64,000 bases of DNA, taken from contig CM020509.1 in assembly GCA_009823395.1 (NCBI GenBank), positions 15,031,501-15,095,500 of the forward strand. Direction: 5' to 3'. Made by a program: the position numbers and the translations under genes. This DNA is from Thamnaconus septentrionalis (taxonomy: Eukaryota; Chordata; Actinopteri; Tetraodontiformes; Monacanthidae). The notes beneath the pieces were generated by a model. The model had not been told where the DNA came from, ran no database searches, and saw only the letters and a program-made list of their open reading frames with translations. This document shows, in pieces, positions 11,044 to 23,759 of the stretch (positions are counted from its first letter, which is position 1; each line of letters opens with the position of its first letter).

Positions 11044-14000
11044 ACGTCTGCTGCCTGATGAGGAACAATCGCATTACGTGTGGCCTTCAGAGAAGCCGCA
11101 ACATTTTCCTCATCCAGACGACACGGCAGCTCATCAAATGTCCTTTTCACGCACGTTCCGCCGGATTCTTCGGGTGACGCACTGACTCTACTAATAACCA
11201 GAGGCTTACAACCCAACACCACTCATCGAAACTTTGGGATGTTTGACAGAGGCGTGAAAGGTACAAGCGACGGTGACGTTATGTCATGAAATCAGGGCCG
11301 AAGCAGAAGCATGCAATAGTAATTTCACTATCTCTGACAAATTGTTGAAGCCAAAGCTAACAACAGTGGTGGGTTGACCACTAACTTCTAACTTCTTCTT
11401 CTTCTCGTCGTGCCATGATGTCAAAGTGTGAACGGCAAGATGAAGAAGCCTCATTAAGATGCAAACTGCCATTAAAGCAGAGCAAACAGTGGTCAAAATC
11501 TTTGGAGAAGGTCAAATTGAGGTCACCTGGGAAGGTTAATAGGTTCAGGCACTTTAGGTGCATCATAAAACTTCATCCGAAAGTTGAATATCCCAAAAAA
11601 AAATGTTGTGGTCAGTGTATATAAGGTTGACAAACCACGTCCCACTTTTTTTTCTCCTTTCCACTTGCCTCTCGCAGCCTTTGATACTTTGGCTGCCATC
11701 ACATGATCACAAGAGTCCTGCTTGCAGAATCTCCTGTAGCTGTTCCTTATATAGCTATAAGGTAGCAGGGTTTTTTTCCATGGGAAAAAAAAAATCCTAC
11801 AACGGGAAGCATGTGTACCGTCGCCTCTCCAAGGTCAAAGGTCAAAGTGGATGTATGTTGTATGTTCCACCCCAGGGTCTGTGTGGGCGGCCTGCTGCTT
11901 CCCTCCAGCCCGAACTGGCCATAGTAAACAACAGTTTGTCCGTAGTTTTGACTGCGAGTTGTTGTTTGTTGACACGCGGCTCTGCGGTAAACTGCCGACT
12001 CGTCCGGGGTTTAACCCCTCCTCCTCCTCCTCCTTCCCTCCAGTGAGCTGGGACAGGCTCCAGCAGCCGGGGGCGAAGGAGGAGTGTGTGAGGATGGATT
12101 TCCTGTCGAGTGAAACACAACCACTGCAATATTGTGACAAGGATGCTGAATGTGGCACCAGGCCCGACTTGTAGGTGTGTTTGGCATCTTCTGTGTCCAC
12201 CGCGAGCTCCCAGTAGCACCACTGCAGCCTTTCAGAGCGAAGCACCCCGGGCCAAAATGACACTGTTCTGCTTCATCGCTCAGGGAGATGAGAGTGGCGG
12301 CGTCCAGCTCTCGGTTGCAGTCGGTGCCACACGCAGGCGGGTCTGACAGCTGTCCGCGGGCCCGACCTGGTGGGACGGCCGCCATCAAGCGGCTGCAGGG
12401 GAGGATCTGGTCTTTCCTCGCCGCTTCGATTCCACCTTCTGCTTGGCAGACCTAGTGTGCAGTGTTGTTCTTCTGTCTTCGATAACACCAGAGTCCACGC
12501 TGGATGGGAGGTGCACGGACACACAGCGAGGGGTTTGGAATCCTGTGTCAGCAAAGGTCCCGAGTGGACACTGTGAAAACATGTGCCATTTGCTGCTGGA
12601 ACAAATGTATTTTCAATTTGTGGGCCCTCTGATTGCAACCCCCGGAAGGATAAACATGTAATTGCTGTCAACTACCAATGTGAAAACACGGGCAAGGCAC
12701 AGCAGGCAAAAAGTGCATGTGTTGTTAAAATTAATATGAGGGACATGGTAATAAATGGTGAAATAAATTTTCCACTATATTTACTGCCATTTACATTCCA
12801 TTTTTTTTGTCATTACCTATGTTGAAATATGGAGATTTGCACACTTATTTTGTTGTCATCTTTATCAGCACAATTGAGTTGTCGTGGCTCATGGCTTGTT
12901 ACATCATGGCGCAGCGTGATTGCATCAGGTAACATCTGCTGATATAGCAGCTAAAGGCAGAGTCAGGAGAAATGTCAAGCCTATCCTGCCGGGCTCGGAT
13001 TCCAAGGCTGTTGTAAAGCTATCAGATGATTCATTTATCTCAGCACGGATGTGGAATTTACTTCCCACTATGGCCACCAGTATAGAGGCAGCAGAGTGAT
13101 CCACTTCCGGCGCGCTTGTTTGATGCCTCCTGCCTCTTCTGTCATTGTCACTATAATTCTGTCTTGTGAATTTTAAGTAGACGGAGTCACAATCTTCAAT
13201 ACCTGTCATCCCCCCTGTCAGTTTACATGTCAAACCGCAACAGTTTTTTTTTCTTCTTCTTTTTAATTAGCATTCAGCAGCTGGCCATTGGCATGTGAAC
13301 TGACTGGATGAATGATGGATCATTTGCTCATAAATATGGAAGAAAAATGAAAATAAAAAAGTGTTTTGGCTCTGCCTGTGGTGGATCATCCTGTTTATCT
13401 ACTATTGGAGGTGTGTGTGTTTGTGTGTGTGTGTTTGTTGTTAGAGTGGACTATTTTACTTATTACAAGGAATGCATCGGCATCAGTCTTGCAATATTGT
13501 GGCCACAGAAGTGGCCCAGAGTTGACACTGACTCACGGCTCTTCCGTACAATAGGTCTTCTGGGCATAAAGTTAAAGTGGGGAGTTTTATCACTCAGCCA
13601 CTTTAAAACACAGCGGAGGGAAGCATGAACCAAATTTACTGTCGGCCCATGTGTGCCCATCATCCTTTGTGCTTCATTGGCTTAGACAGATCCAATTACA
13701 GAGTGAAAAGTGCACGCAGCTTAGCTACCCATCTGACGTAAAGGAAAAAGGTTTTAAAAACAACATGCGGATATTGGATTGTTTATTTTTCTCTAATGAA
13801 AATATTCCAATCAGCATTGCACCTTGGAATAGTTAGTGAGGGAGGACGGACTGAAGTTTCCGTAAAGTTACATCCCTGATAGAAAGATTGCAGATTTCCT
13901 TCGGACGCAGCCGCTCTGCCATGAATGTGACATTTTCAAGGCTCGTGCTTGTAAGTTTCAGATCTGCAGCACTCAGCAGTAGCCTTCATGTGAACCCCAT

Positions 14001-14577
14001 TGGCTGCACCACATGGCGGACCCAAGACGGAAGCGACACGTTTTGCCAACACAGAGAACAAGGGGTGGTGGGAGGGTACATCATCTAAAAAATGTCCAGC
14101 AGAGCAGTCAGCATCTTCTGATGATCACAGGGCTACACTGCTACTAATTTCATTGATTTTTTAAATGTACAATATTTTTCTTAAGAAAAAAAAAACTGAA
14201 AAATGTCCATCTTTTGCATGCTTGAGGGGGCCGGAGAAGGACAATTAACAGCAAACAGGATAAGCCCGGGGTCTGGGCCTCTGGTTCTGCTCCATTAGAG
14301 GGAGAGAGCGTCGTTGGCCTTATCGCGCCCTGGACCACTCGTAGAAGAAAGAGCAGTCTGGGAGTCCGAGTAGATCCACTAATGAGCGGCTTTTAAAGAA
14401 ACGCCAACCGGAACAGTAGCCCCGCAGACTTGAAGCCCATTGGGAGGGAGGGGGGGGGGTGAAGAGTCTGTGTGTGTAAACAGACGTGCAAAACAACACA
14501 AGACCAACGACTGGACTCGTCTCTAATGAGAGGAGATGCGGAGCAGGAGGAGGAAACAGGGTCACGGTTAGTGGTGC

Positions 14578-14579
<2 letters not shown>

Positions 14580-14647
<68 letters not shown>
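14580..14647. repeat. (CT)n microsatellite, about 34 units
   Basis: A homopyrimidine CT array with a single A interruption at about 14616. It is capable of H-DNA and makes artificial serine/leucine-rich frames. Confidence 0.95.
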
Positions 14648-14650
<3 letters not shown>

Positions 14651-14929
14651 GTTAATGATAATGAGTCCTCGCGGACTGGTCGCCTTGATCAGGACTGATG
14701 AGAACTTTGCCAAACGATCGCAGCTACAGGACGCTGACGTCGTTGGCCGAGCTTGTGAAAGATGTTGAAACAAGCAAACAAGACGCTTTTTCACGCAGGG
14801 ACACTGGTTCTGACAGTGAGGCCCCACTCTTCGGTTCTTCTGGGGGATTAATTATTCACTCCGGTTTCAACTGTTGTTGTGACACGCTGCCCTCTGTCAT
14901 GTCAGGGACATTTAGCAGGAAGAGACAAG

Positions 14930-14937
14930 ATTTGCAT
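14930..14937 (-). promoter_or_regulatory. POU octamer (ATTTGCAT)
   Basis: A perfect octamer on the minus strand. Confidence 0.35.
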
Positions 14938-15797
14938 CCTGGGACGGCTCAGAGTCGTGTCGTCATGCTGAAGGAACCTTCGGGGAATTTCCTTCAAATC
15001 TTTTTCCATGTTGTGACTCTGGCCAGCAAAGAATAAAGGTCGGCTAACATCACTGTCTTGACATGAAGGAATGACGAGTCTGCTGGTCCCGTCGGGGAGA
15101 TGCAAACACAAACACACCACTGGAATCCCTTTCTGACTGATTCTTCAGAACCAGTCTGAACGGTGGCTTGTGACATTAATACATCTTGAAGGCATGAAAA
15201 GGGCAAATACAGAATTGCATGAAAAACATTTTAAACCTCTATATTTGAATAAATCCAATTTGTACCAGACTGGCAGACCGATTCCTCCTACTCATTGCTC
15301 TAGTTGTTTATAATTTGGTAATCAGCCACAGAGCATGAGATGAAATCATCTCATTCACAAAAAAGGGAGATGGTAATGTAGCAAAGGAGGCATTTTGGAA
15401 AAAACTCAGTTTATGTGTATTGATACAACAGCCTCTTTGCTCCTCCGGTGTTACTTTATTAGCTTGTTTATTCAGAAAGGGGCAATCACAGGATGATAAA
15501 GACGATACGGAAAACCCTCTGGTTTGTTTTCTAGATTTTACTTTAATGGCACAACATGCCCTGCTGCCACCCTGCAGTTTGCACATAATTACTTCTGATC
15601 AGTCCGCAGGCAAATGAATCAAATAAATCAGAGGTTTCAAATTGGAGGTAATGAATTCAAAATGAATTTATTTTTATATTCTCCTGTGATCCTGCACGAC
15701 TCTCCGCGACTCCGCTATCTGGTCCCCTGCAACCGCCTTTCATGAAGTCAGTGGCAATTAGACTGAATGTGCGACCTTGGGAAACCATTAATATTTT

Positions 15798-15837
15798 ATC
15801 TCCAGATAACGAGATAATTAAGTCTGGATCTGGAGAT
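15798..15837. repeat. Perfect 10-bp inverted repeat
   Basis: ATCTCCAGAT (15798-15807) is repeated as its reverse complement ATCTGGAGAT (15828-15837) with a 20-bp spacer containing GATAATTA. Confidence 0.85.
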
Positions 15838-18335
15838 TAGTCGGGATGAAAATGAGTTGAAAGAGCGTCTTTCACAATGGCCACGTTGCAACACTGCTGA
15901 GGTCACAGATGTGGCTGATCAACGCACCCCCAACAAGTTCAGCCGGGCTCTGCCTGATACAGACCCTCACCGAGATGAAAGCGGATGAGCCACCACTAAG
16001 AATTTAAGTCAACTGTGCGTTACCTTTGCAAGTGGACTGAAGCTTAACTCGGAATTTTGGCACAATCTACAAGTGGTAAATCAATCTGGCTGCATTCACT
16101 GTCATGATGTCGATCACAACATCCAAGTGGAGCCATTGCTCCACTAACCAGAAGCAAAAGAAGTGAGAGTGGCCAGCCAGCAAAGATTGTTTCCGCTTCC
16201 ATTACTCTTCAGTGTCACCGTTTATATCTATATTATAACACTGAAATGTAGCCCATCCAAAACTTCACTCCAAACTCCAGTATAAAGAGTTTCCGGTTAG
16301 TTTTAATGTTCCATAAAGTCCACGACCTTCAGTCAGCTTCCTCAGGGACACAGAGACAGGAGGTAGGGAGGGTGAGAGGCAGCTGCTGCATGTAAGACAA
16401 CCCTGAAAAAGAAACTACCAGCGGTTGTAAACAATTGCTGCTGCTGCTACAGGAGAGATAATTGTTTCTCAGAACTGGACTGCCTTTTCACAAAGACGAA
16501 CAACAACAGAACTGAAGGATTTTCCTCAGAGGACAAGGTTGTTTTTGCTTTACTCCTGACCGGCTGTGGCAAGAGTTAGCTAAACACCTTAGTAAATAGT
16601 GCAGAGCCAGTGGGCGGTCCCAGCGCAATCATAGTGTAGCGCAAACACAAAAATGAGATTGGTCACCTTCTTCATCTTTACATGCCCTGACATTTTCTAT
16701 GGGCTTTTTTTTATGGATACATGAGATCGATCCACATTATTTAAACACTGCTTTGCCTGCAGTGCAAAGTTATTTCCAGCCCACTTAAAAACAAATAAAG
16801 AGTCAATTACCAGGTAATATCACTCATAATGACTTGCAGTGCCGGGCTTTACCCTCGTTTTTCCTTTTTCTCATATCTCGCAGTTTTCACCACAGTACAA
16901 ATTAACCTCAGATTTGTGCTGCTCCCAATACTTCTTCTTGACTGAAGGTGAAAATCAGCCAAATCCCTCCCTGCTTGATATTAAAGGAAGTGTTTTCACA
17001 GCCTCCGTCTGAGTGCTCTCATTACAGAAGTAATAATGCACACAACCAACTTCAGGAAAGCATTAAGACTTACAACTGTTTGCTGAGGTAAATTATCCGA
17101 ATGACTTTTTTTTTTTTTAGCCCTTCTTATTGCCCAGATGTCAGATTCAGTCACGCATCAAACTGAACCCTGGAGCTACGCTTCAGTTACAGCTGGTCGG
17201 AACCGTAGCGGGACAAACTGTGAGCAGCAATCATCAGGCCTGTTCCAACAAAAAGGAGGAGGTGTGAGATTGTTTTCTTGGGTCCAACGGACACACAAAT
17301 TGATTGGGGGAGTCCAGAATCCCTGGACCTTCGGGTTTCTGCACCGCCATTACCGCTTTTTTCCACTGTGCCGCTGCGCTCTCTTGTTGTGTTTTCCCAC
17401 AGCAGCCGAGCGTCTGATACGGCTGGACGAAGGCTTTCAAGGAGCGATATCCTGCATTGTCTGCTAATGTGGACATAATGCCTCACAGGAAGAGAAGCCA
17501 TCAACTTTTATCTCAGCAAGAAACACGCACTCACAAGCAGAAAAAGCAGCCAACGTCTTTTTTTTCCTTTCTTTTTTTTTTTACTGCAGCGAGCATTTGT
17601 ACTGTCAACCTGAGATGGATGCAGGATGTCGGCGGTAATGAGAGCCGCTAATGGGCGAAGTGAGCAGGGCAACATTAATGAGAAAAAGGAGTGAAATCAG
17701 AGAAATGTATTGTTTTATGGTTGTTTAATGGAGGCAATTTCCTGTGTCGCACACAACCCCTCCACCTCTGCACAAACGCTCGCCGCATAACAACGCCTGC
17801 GTGGGGGGGGGGGCAGACACGCCGGCTGCTGACCACGAAAACACCCGGCTTAAAAAAAAAAGAGGCAGAGACGGCTGCTACCTGGCTACCGGAAGGTTTA
17901 TCCCAGTCTCACACTGTGCACGCCGCCGCACATCCACTGCCTTAAGGTCGACACCACCCGCCCCCAGAAACATCCCGAGCACAGCAAGACGCTGAGGAAC
18001 TGGAAAAAAAAGGAGAACACAGGGTGAGAGAAATGTCTCCGCAGACCAGTGCAGCACCACCACCACACCAACACATACTGAGCAGTCAGGGTAACTTGAT
18101 GGTCAACAGCAGCGGAAACACAGCGCGGAGAGCTGGAGGCGAGTCGTGCTGCCGGACATGTTGGGGGACATTACGGGGGAAATGTCCTTGTTGTTTTGGG
18201 TTTTTTTTTGGGTGGGAAAACATTATTAATCGTTTATGTCTTTGGAAGATGAATATTACCGTCACCTATAGTCCTGGGGACGTAGTGCACAACATCCCCC
18301 TTCCGGCATCTGTGAACATCCATCAACGTTTTTTT

Positions 18336-18368
18336 TCTCTCTCTCTCTCTCTCTCCCTCTCCCTCTCT
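18336..18368. repeat. (TC)n imperfect microsatellite
   Basis: A pyrimidine array with CCCT interruptions, preceded by a T-run. Confidence 0.9.
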
Positions 18369-18369
18369 T

Positions 18370-20580
18370 TTCATCTGGTAAAAACAAAAAAGCGAGGGTG
18401 GTAACAGAAGCCGACTGCTAAAAAACTTCAGTCAAGGCTGCATTTGCTTTTTTATTCACTCACAGTCTTCAGTGATGGTTGCGCTGCTAGTGCAGCTCCA
18501 TAAAAACATCAAGCATTTAAAATTTGGAGCAACGTTCTCTAATTCATACTAAAGTTGGCTTGAGGTGGTTTTTAGACTTTTTCATAGCTGCTCCGCAAAA
18601 TGTTTTCTTGGGGGGTGAAAATTGGCTTTGCTGAATCAACTGTGAAAATTCAGCTCTAGTGACCCGTTTGGGGTCTTTGTGAGTGGCAGACCTGTCTGGA
18701 CAGATGAGGAGGAAACCAAAGGGTTGTGCAGCCTCATTCATGGAAAGAACTGTACCAGCCACTCCTGAAACTCTCCCTCCATTCTTCCGCTGGTTTTGTT
18801 TCCCTCTCCGCCTCGGCCTCGTATCCGCCGTCTTATGACGTCATCCCACTTTGCACCAAATCACTTTAATGGAAAACGTAGCGCCAGCGTTCAAAAGTTC
18901 ACTTCAAATTCGCTTGACATTTTATGGAAACTGGCTAAATGATGCCTTTCGTGATTGAGCCTTACGTAACTTCCTGGGTTCCGCTGAGCGTTCCCACTCA
19001 GTGTTTGAGCGTCACGCAGCACAAAAGGCTGCACCTTCTGGGTGAAGTCTCCATGCATTAGCAGCCTCCCCGGCCGTTTCCTCCGGCCGCTGGATGAATT
19101 AATTGAACTAAATGACGCCAATATAAGTGGCGCCGTTGGTTTCAATCAAGCGCTGTAATGCCGTGCTGCTTTTAATAATGGGCTTGTTGTTGTAATAGCT
19201 GACCACAGGATAAAAAATAATGAGGCTAATTAAAATTATTATTAAAAAAAAATTTGAAATTTTATTGACTTGATTGCATCGATGCAACAGAAGGCAGCTT
19301 GAGTTGAACCCCCAAAAGAGGGGGTGGGGTAGGGGGGCCTTAACAAATGAGGCAGCACTAAGCGAGAAATCAATCAAAATAAAACGCCACGTTCACGGAC
19401 GTGTTGCGATGGAAATGTCAACCTCGCACTAATTAATGAAGAGCTCTCTTGGTTTGAACAGCCTCCAGGTGGTCGCTCTGACTCTTTCAGCCAACTGAGC
19501 GCTCGCAGTTCAGGAAGCGGTCGCCGATGGAAGCGGCCGAGTGCGACGGCGGTGCAGCCTGAGGGGTCGGCACGCAGATGTTCACTTCCTCAGCCGCTCG
19601 CCGACTCTGGTGGAACCTCATGGAAGGTTGTGTGCGGCGAGGAGATGAGGCCGTTGCGTGGCAGCGGCGCGCTGATCTGCGTGTGTGGCCCGCGCACAAA
19701 CATACACACAGGCACCGTACGAGCGTGTTAGGCAGAGTTCAACACATCCGCGGGGACGGCAGGAGGAAGGCAGGCGAGGATCAAAGGGTTAATTGACTGT
19801 TAAGCCCCGAGGCTGAAGCGATCACAGTCTTCCGAGTCCCACGATCGCAATCTCCAGCTTCCTCCGCGTCGCCCGCTGCCGGATCCTTGGACAAGGTCAA
19901 CGCCATTCTAACGATGTTGGGATTTCTCGAGCGATTCCGAGCAGATGCGCGAGGCTCGGGAGCGGGCGCGTTATCGTCCGCGTGGAAATGAGCCTGTCGT
20001 CGGAGACTGACGGCAGATTGCTGTCAGGCCAAAGGGAACATTCCGTTGAAGATACGGCAGGATGCGTTTGTTAAGCGGCGGCACATAAAAAAGGATTGCG
20101 ACGATCTTCAGAGTTAAAGGTGATTGGACGAACATTCTATCATTTTCAAAGTTAGCAAGAGTTTGTAGGATTCCACTATGGGAGTAAATTGAAACATCTT
20201 TTCACTGAAGAAAGCCTGCTGTGGCATTTTTTTTTCTTCAGCTGGCTTTGACCAACTGAGGTAGACTCAATACCGAGAATGATGGAGCCTTTAAAGCTCG
20301 GCGTTTCAGCACCAGGACAATGTAAAGACTACTGGGTCTCTCAGGGCATCTCTGGCATGAGGCCGAGACAACATGCATCTCCATATACGGTCGGTGATCC
20401 GACACACTTGAGATGCTTGTTGCAGAATCCACCAATGTGACCCAACACGATACAGTTCACAACTTAACCAAAATACACTGCAAATCTTTATGTGCAGCGT
20501 GATCCGACAAGTGCTATTTCACATGATGTGATTACACGACGCAGACTTAAACTGATGGGGAGCAACTCAATAAAACAGAT
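18370..20580. other. Unique non-coding stretch with CpG-rich block
   Basis: Nothing recognisable to 19,480 apart from AT-rich cores at 19,080-19,230. 19,480-20,010 is CpG-rich. No exon with convincing acceptor and donor is seen. Confidence 0.45.
19480..20010. promoter_or_regulatory. CpG-rich block
   Basis: CpG dinucleotides are much denser here than in the flanks, both of which are AT-rich. No start site or exon was recognised, so this is a candidate unmethylated regulatory island only. Confidence 0.3.
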
Positions 20581-20639
20581 TCTTATCTAGAATAATAAAA
20601 TTGATAAAATTAACTTATTCAATAAAATTAAACATCTTT

Positions 20640-20730
20640 TCCCAACAGTTCTCAAAAATACATCCATCCATTCAAACATACAAAGCTACATATACATGCA
20701 TACACATACATATATACATAAATAGATTTT
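20640..20730. repeat. Decayed ACAT-type simple repeat
   Basis: Degenerate CATA/ACAT units run through this AT-rich stretch next to the LINE relic. Confidence 0.6.
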
Positions 20731-21320
20731 CTACAAATGTTTCTCCTGCACTCAGGACCATTGGACCACCATATCACCAAAATGTAATATTCTCTTTTTA
20801 ATAGTATACATATTTGTCTTTTTATCTAAGGGTTGGTAACACAACCTATTACCATATTTCATATATGAGATGTTGATCATATCTTCTGTATACACTCCTT
20901 CACAGAGGAGTCTTCCACCACAACACACATGCAAACCAGTTTCAGCAGTCATATGTAAACATGAGTCCAGCTTTGAAACAGTCACTAAAACAGTTACTGG
21001 GTATCTCTGTTGAAAATGTTCAAAGAAAAAAAAAAAAAAAAAAGACATATATTTTGCACACGTGTTAGTTGGCGGTTAATTGAAACAAACTGCAGACTTA
21101 CTTGCTGCAGCCGTATCCGTGGTCACGGCGGGTCGCCGGGCTGCTTCACAGTCCCCTGCTGTTGTTGCTCCAGGTGGTTGATTACTTCAGGGTGCACTGT
21201 TGAAGATTGCATCGGATTCAACTGGTTCTCCAGTTTTTTCCTTGGAAAACCCACAACGCTCTCAAACTTTCAAACAATCGGTTTGAAAATCAACGTCCTT
21301 CGTAGCCAATGACATGTTTG

Positions 21321-21850
21321 TTATCTTTTAATCATGGACAAGGTGTTTCCCATTTTCAATACAATCATTTGTTTATGTTTGTCCCAAGACAATTTATCAT
21401 CAATAATAACTCCTAGGAATTTCATTTCTTCTGCTTGTTTTATTAACATATTTTTCAAACTCAGATCATGCTTTGGATTTGATCGTAATGAATAGTTCGA
21501 CCCAATTACCATGCAAGTGTTTTTTGATACATTCAGAATGAGTTTATTACTCTCAATCCATTTCCTCATTCCAATTTCTGTTTGTTTTCCATTGTGGATA
21601 CTGCTAAATAAATAGTGGAATCATCCGCATACATCGCAATTTTAGCAGCATTCAGTACTAATGGAAAAACGTTTGTAAAAATCGAGTGCAGATGAGACCC
21701 AATGCAACTTCCTTGGGGTAACCAAGGAAAATGTGGAAATACTTTATGACATTAGTCATACCAGTTTTACCACTGAAACGGAGCCAATGAAAAGCATCAA
21801 TGTGTCTTGTACTGAAATTAAACCAGAGGGACGAGATGTTAGATAAATAT
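21321..21850 (-). mobile_element. Decayed non-LTR retrotransposon (reverse transcriptase fragment)
   Basis: Read on the minus strand, this fragment encodes the core of a LINE reverse transcriptase. From 5' to 3' it has a piece ending near HWLRFSGK, then LPQGSCIG (21698-21721, the usual PQGS block), then MYADDSTIY, whose catalytic YADD lies at 21620-21631, then the thumb-side part with NKLILNVSK and FLGVIIDDKLSWDKH (within 21321-21569). The YADD frame ends in a stop at 21566-21568 and the protein continues in another frame, so at least one frameshift is present. There is no endonuclease domain and the 3' end is missing. It is a dead 5'- and 3'-truncated copy. The clade (CR1/jockey-like) is not resolved here. 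Confidence 0.88.
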
Positions 21851-21899
21851 ATGCCCGTTCTGTTGAGGTGTGTAAACCATTTTTTTTTGTCTACACATG

Positions 21900-23715
21900 T
21901 TCACTTTTGTCTGTCATTTAGAATTTAATAGTATGAAACTTTAAAATTTAGTCATTTCAGCCTGAATTTGATTGTTAGCCCAACATGTGTTTCATACAGC
22001 TCTAATAATTGTTTAACTGCTGATTCCTGCAAATGTTTGCAAGACTGAAAATGAAGTGTTTACTCAGTGCTTTGCCAGCACTGGAGCATAAAATACTCAG
22101 CCAGTTTGTTGTCATGTTAATGGTTTTAACCCTTTTCAAAACCTCACCTTTTAATTAAAACGTCACATTATCCTGTGGCCGTAAAAGCCTTCAGTGCAAT
22201 TTTAATTGTATTCTTAGCCCCAAGGTTTTTTTTTTCCCCTATTCCACTGATAACATCTCGTCTTTATCAACTCTTTCTTGCTGAGTTTTGTTGTAACATT
22301 GTTCTGTGTGTTTCAGACTAGTTGTTTTCCTCTCCTGCAGTATTTTTTTTAAAGTCTCCAGCGCTTGCCTTCGCATCAGGAGGTGGACTAATGAGATTTA
22401 CTTAATCAGATAACTAAAGCCGCCACAGCTTCCTGTTGAGGTCCAATTATGAATGAGTTTTCACGCTAATGAGTAAAAGTGAAGAGCTACGTTGCGGCGA
22501 GGATCTCGGCTAACTCGTTAATGAGCTGCTGATATCACAGTCTATTGCAGCGTCGGTGAGGGAACGTTGAAAGAGAGGAAAAACAAAACAAGGCTTTATC
22601 AGAATGGTGCTGGCCTCAAAAATGGCTTTAACAGGAAATGAGTGGAAAGAGAGTGCAGCTTTTCCCCTTTAAAACTTCATCTGTTTTAATTTATTTCAGC
22701 CGGCCACTGTTGCTCAGTACAGATTGGAATCCGTAACGCAATAAAGGACTTTAATCAGAATCCAGGCCTTTTAGCCATACAAATTATTAGGGCATCTTTT
22801 ATTACTGACATTACAAGCAGAGACTGATTACAGACACACAAACTCTTTTCGAGGGAGAAGGAAATGAAAACCCATTCAGTCCATAATAACTTTATTACCA
22901 CATGTAGCGCATGAGCTGAGCGGCGGCCTGAACATGGCGGTTTTGTTGGCTTTTAGGAACTTCAGAAGCAGAAACCTTTGACACCTGGCCATCCTACAGT
23001 AATTCACTAATTATTAGAGTATTAGCGCACAAGAGTTATAATTCCTAAATCCCTCCAAAGGACGTTCTTTTCTCTCAGTCTCTAATCCGCCTCATATTGA
23101 GACACGGTGCTCAGCCGGGCGGCAACAGTGCACATTAAACCCCGACTCGTGTGACCGCAGCGGCACATCTGTTTGTCTGACGGGAGCCTCGCGCGTGCGT
23201 GCGCTGGGGTATACCTGCGCGGTAGCGAGGCCAGGCGCCATCTGTTAGTCTTCCACTAGCATCTGAGGCGCCGCTAAGCGACTTCCTTCTGCGCAATTAG
23301 CCACACAGAGAGAGCGGCGCCGGAGGAGGCTCCACTTCACCGGGGTCGTCCTCAGCCGCAGCCTCGCCTCGCAGATTACAGAGTTGGATTAACACGCTGC
23401 CTTTGAAGCAGGAAGTAGCGGGGTTGTTCAAGAAGTGCTGCCTCTGAACGAGCAGGTTTGCAATCACAACGACCTGCATTCTGAAAACCTCAATCTGTGA
23501 TTCAGTTACCGTCCATACTAACCAAAATAACCCAGTGCAAAAACAGTTTCATCCAAATATTAATATTCTGAACTCTGAACACTGAAAAACGGTTGAGGAT
23601 GGTCCTTGTGTTTGTTTGTCTGAATGTGTTTTTCTGGATGTACATCTATGTTTGTGTCTCAAAGTTGGAACCTGTACCAGCTGTACTGACAACAAACTCC
23701 ACCAGCTTGGCAATC
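21900..23715. other. Unique stretch, possible conserved regulatory DNA
   Basis: No exon is seen. 22,380-22,760 is dense in homeodomain-type cores (TAATGAG at about 22,388, 22,469 and 22,517) and has the mixed texture typical of vertebrate conserved non-coding elements. 23,080-23,300 is CpG-rich with GCGTGCGTGC runs. Confidence 0.4.
22385..22525. promoter_or_regulatory. TAATGAG cluster, candidate enhancer
   Basis: Three copies of the same 7-mer TAATGAG lie within about 140 bp, with AATTATGAATG between them. This is the core recognised by many homeodomain proteins. Conservation cannot be tested here. Confidence 0.3.
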
Positions 23716-23716
23716 A

Positions 23717-23717
23717 G

Positions 23718-23749
<32 letters not shown>
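23717..23749. repeat. (AATC)8 tetranucleotide repeat
   Basis: A perfect tandem array of AATC/TCAA. Confidence 0.95.
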
Positions 23750-23759
23750 ACATTCCTCT

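Larger units (their letters stand above)
9960..14570. other. Unique non-coding stretch, no gene assigned
   Basis: It contains a short AGTG tetranucleotide array (11015-11043), a TCC run near 12017, perfect octamers at 10715-10722, and a GC-rich, stop-poor segment at 11830-12670 where several frames on both strands are open at once, which argues against any single coding frame. No splice-flanked exon was recognised. Confidence 0.5.
14650..18335. other. Unique non-coding stretch, no gene assigned
   Basis: It contains a perfect octamer at 14930-14937, a perfect 10-bp inverted repeat (15798-15807 with 15828-15837), and AT-rich homeodomain-like patches (15600-15850, 17630-17690 with TAATGAG twice). 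A T-run plus AG at 17119 and a GTGAGC at 17219 could delimit an exon, but two frames are equally open and no protein is recognised. Confidence 0.45.

Noticed and set aside
12037..12080. Retroposon tail (GAGCTGGGACAGGCTCCAGC)
   Set aside because: It resembles the tail at 58.2 kb for about 20 bases only. The following CCCCCGTGACCC and ATGG repeat are missing, so chance or a very old relic cannot be separated.
17120..17218. Possible exon between a T-run AG and GTGAGC
   Set aside because: Two reading frames are equally open, the peptide is unrecognised, and poly-T plus AG is common by chance.
20305..20320. REST/NRSE-like TTCAGCACCAGGACAA
   Set aside because: The spacer between the half-sites is one base short of the canonical element and the right half is imperfect.
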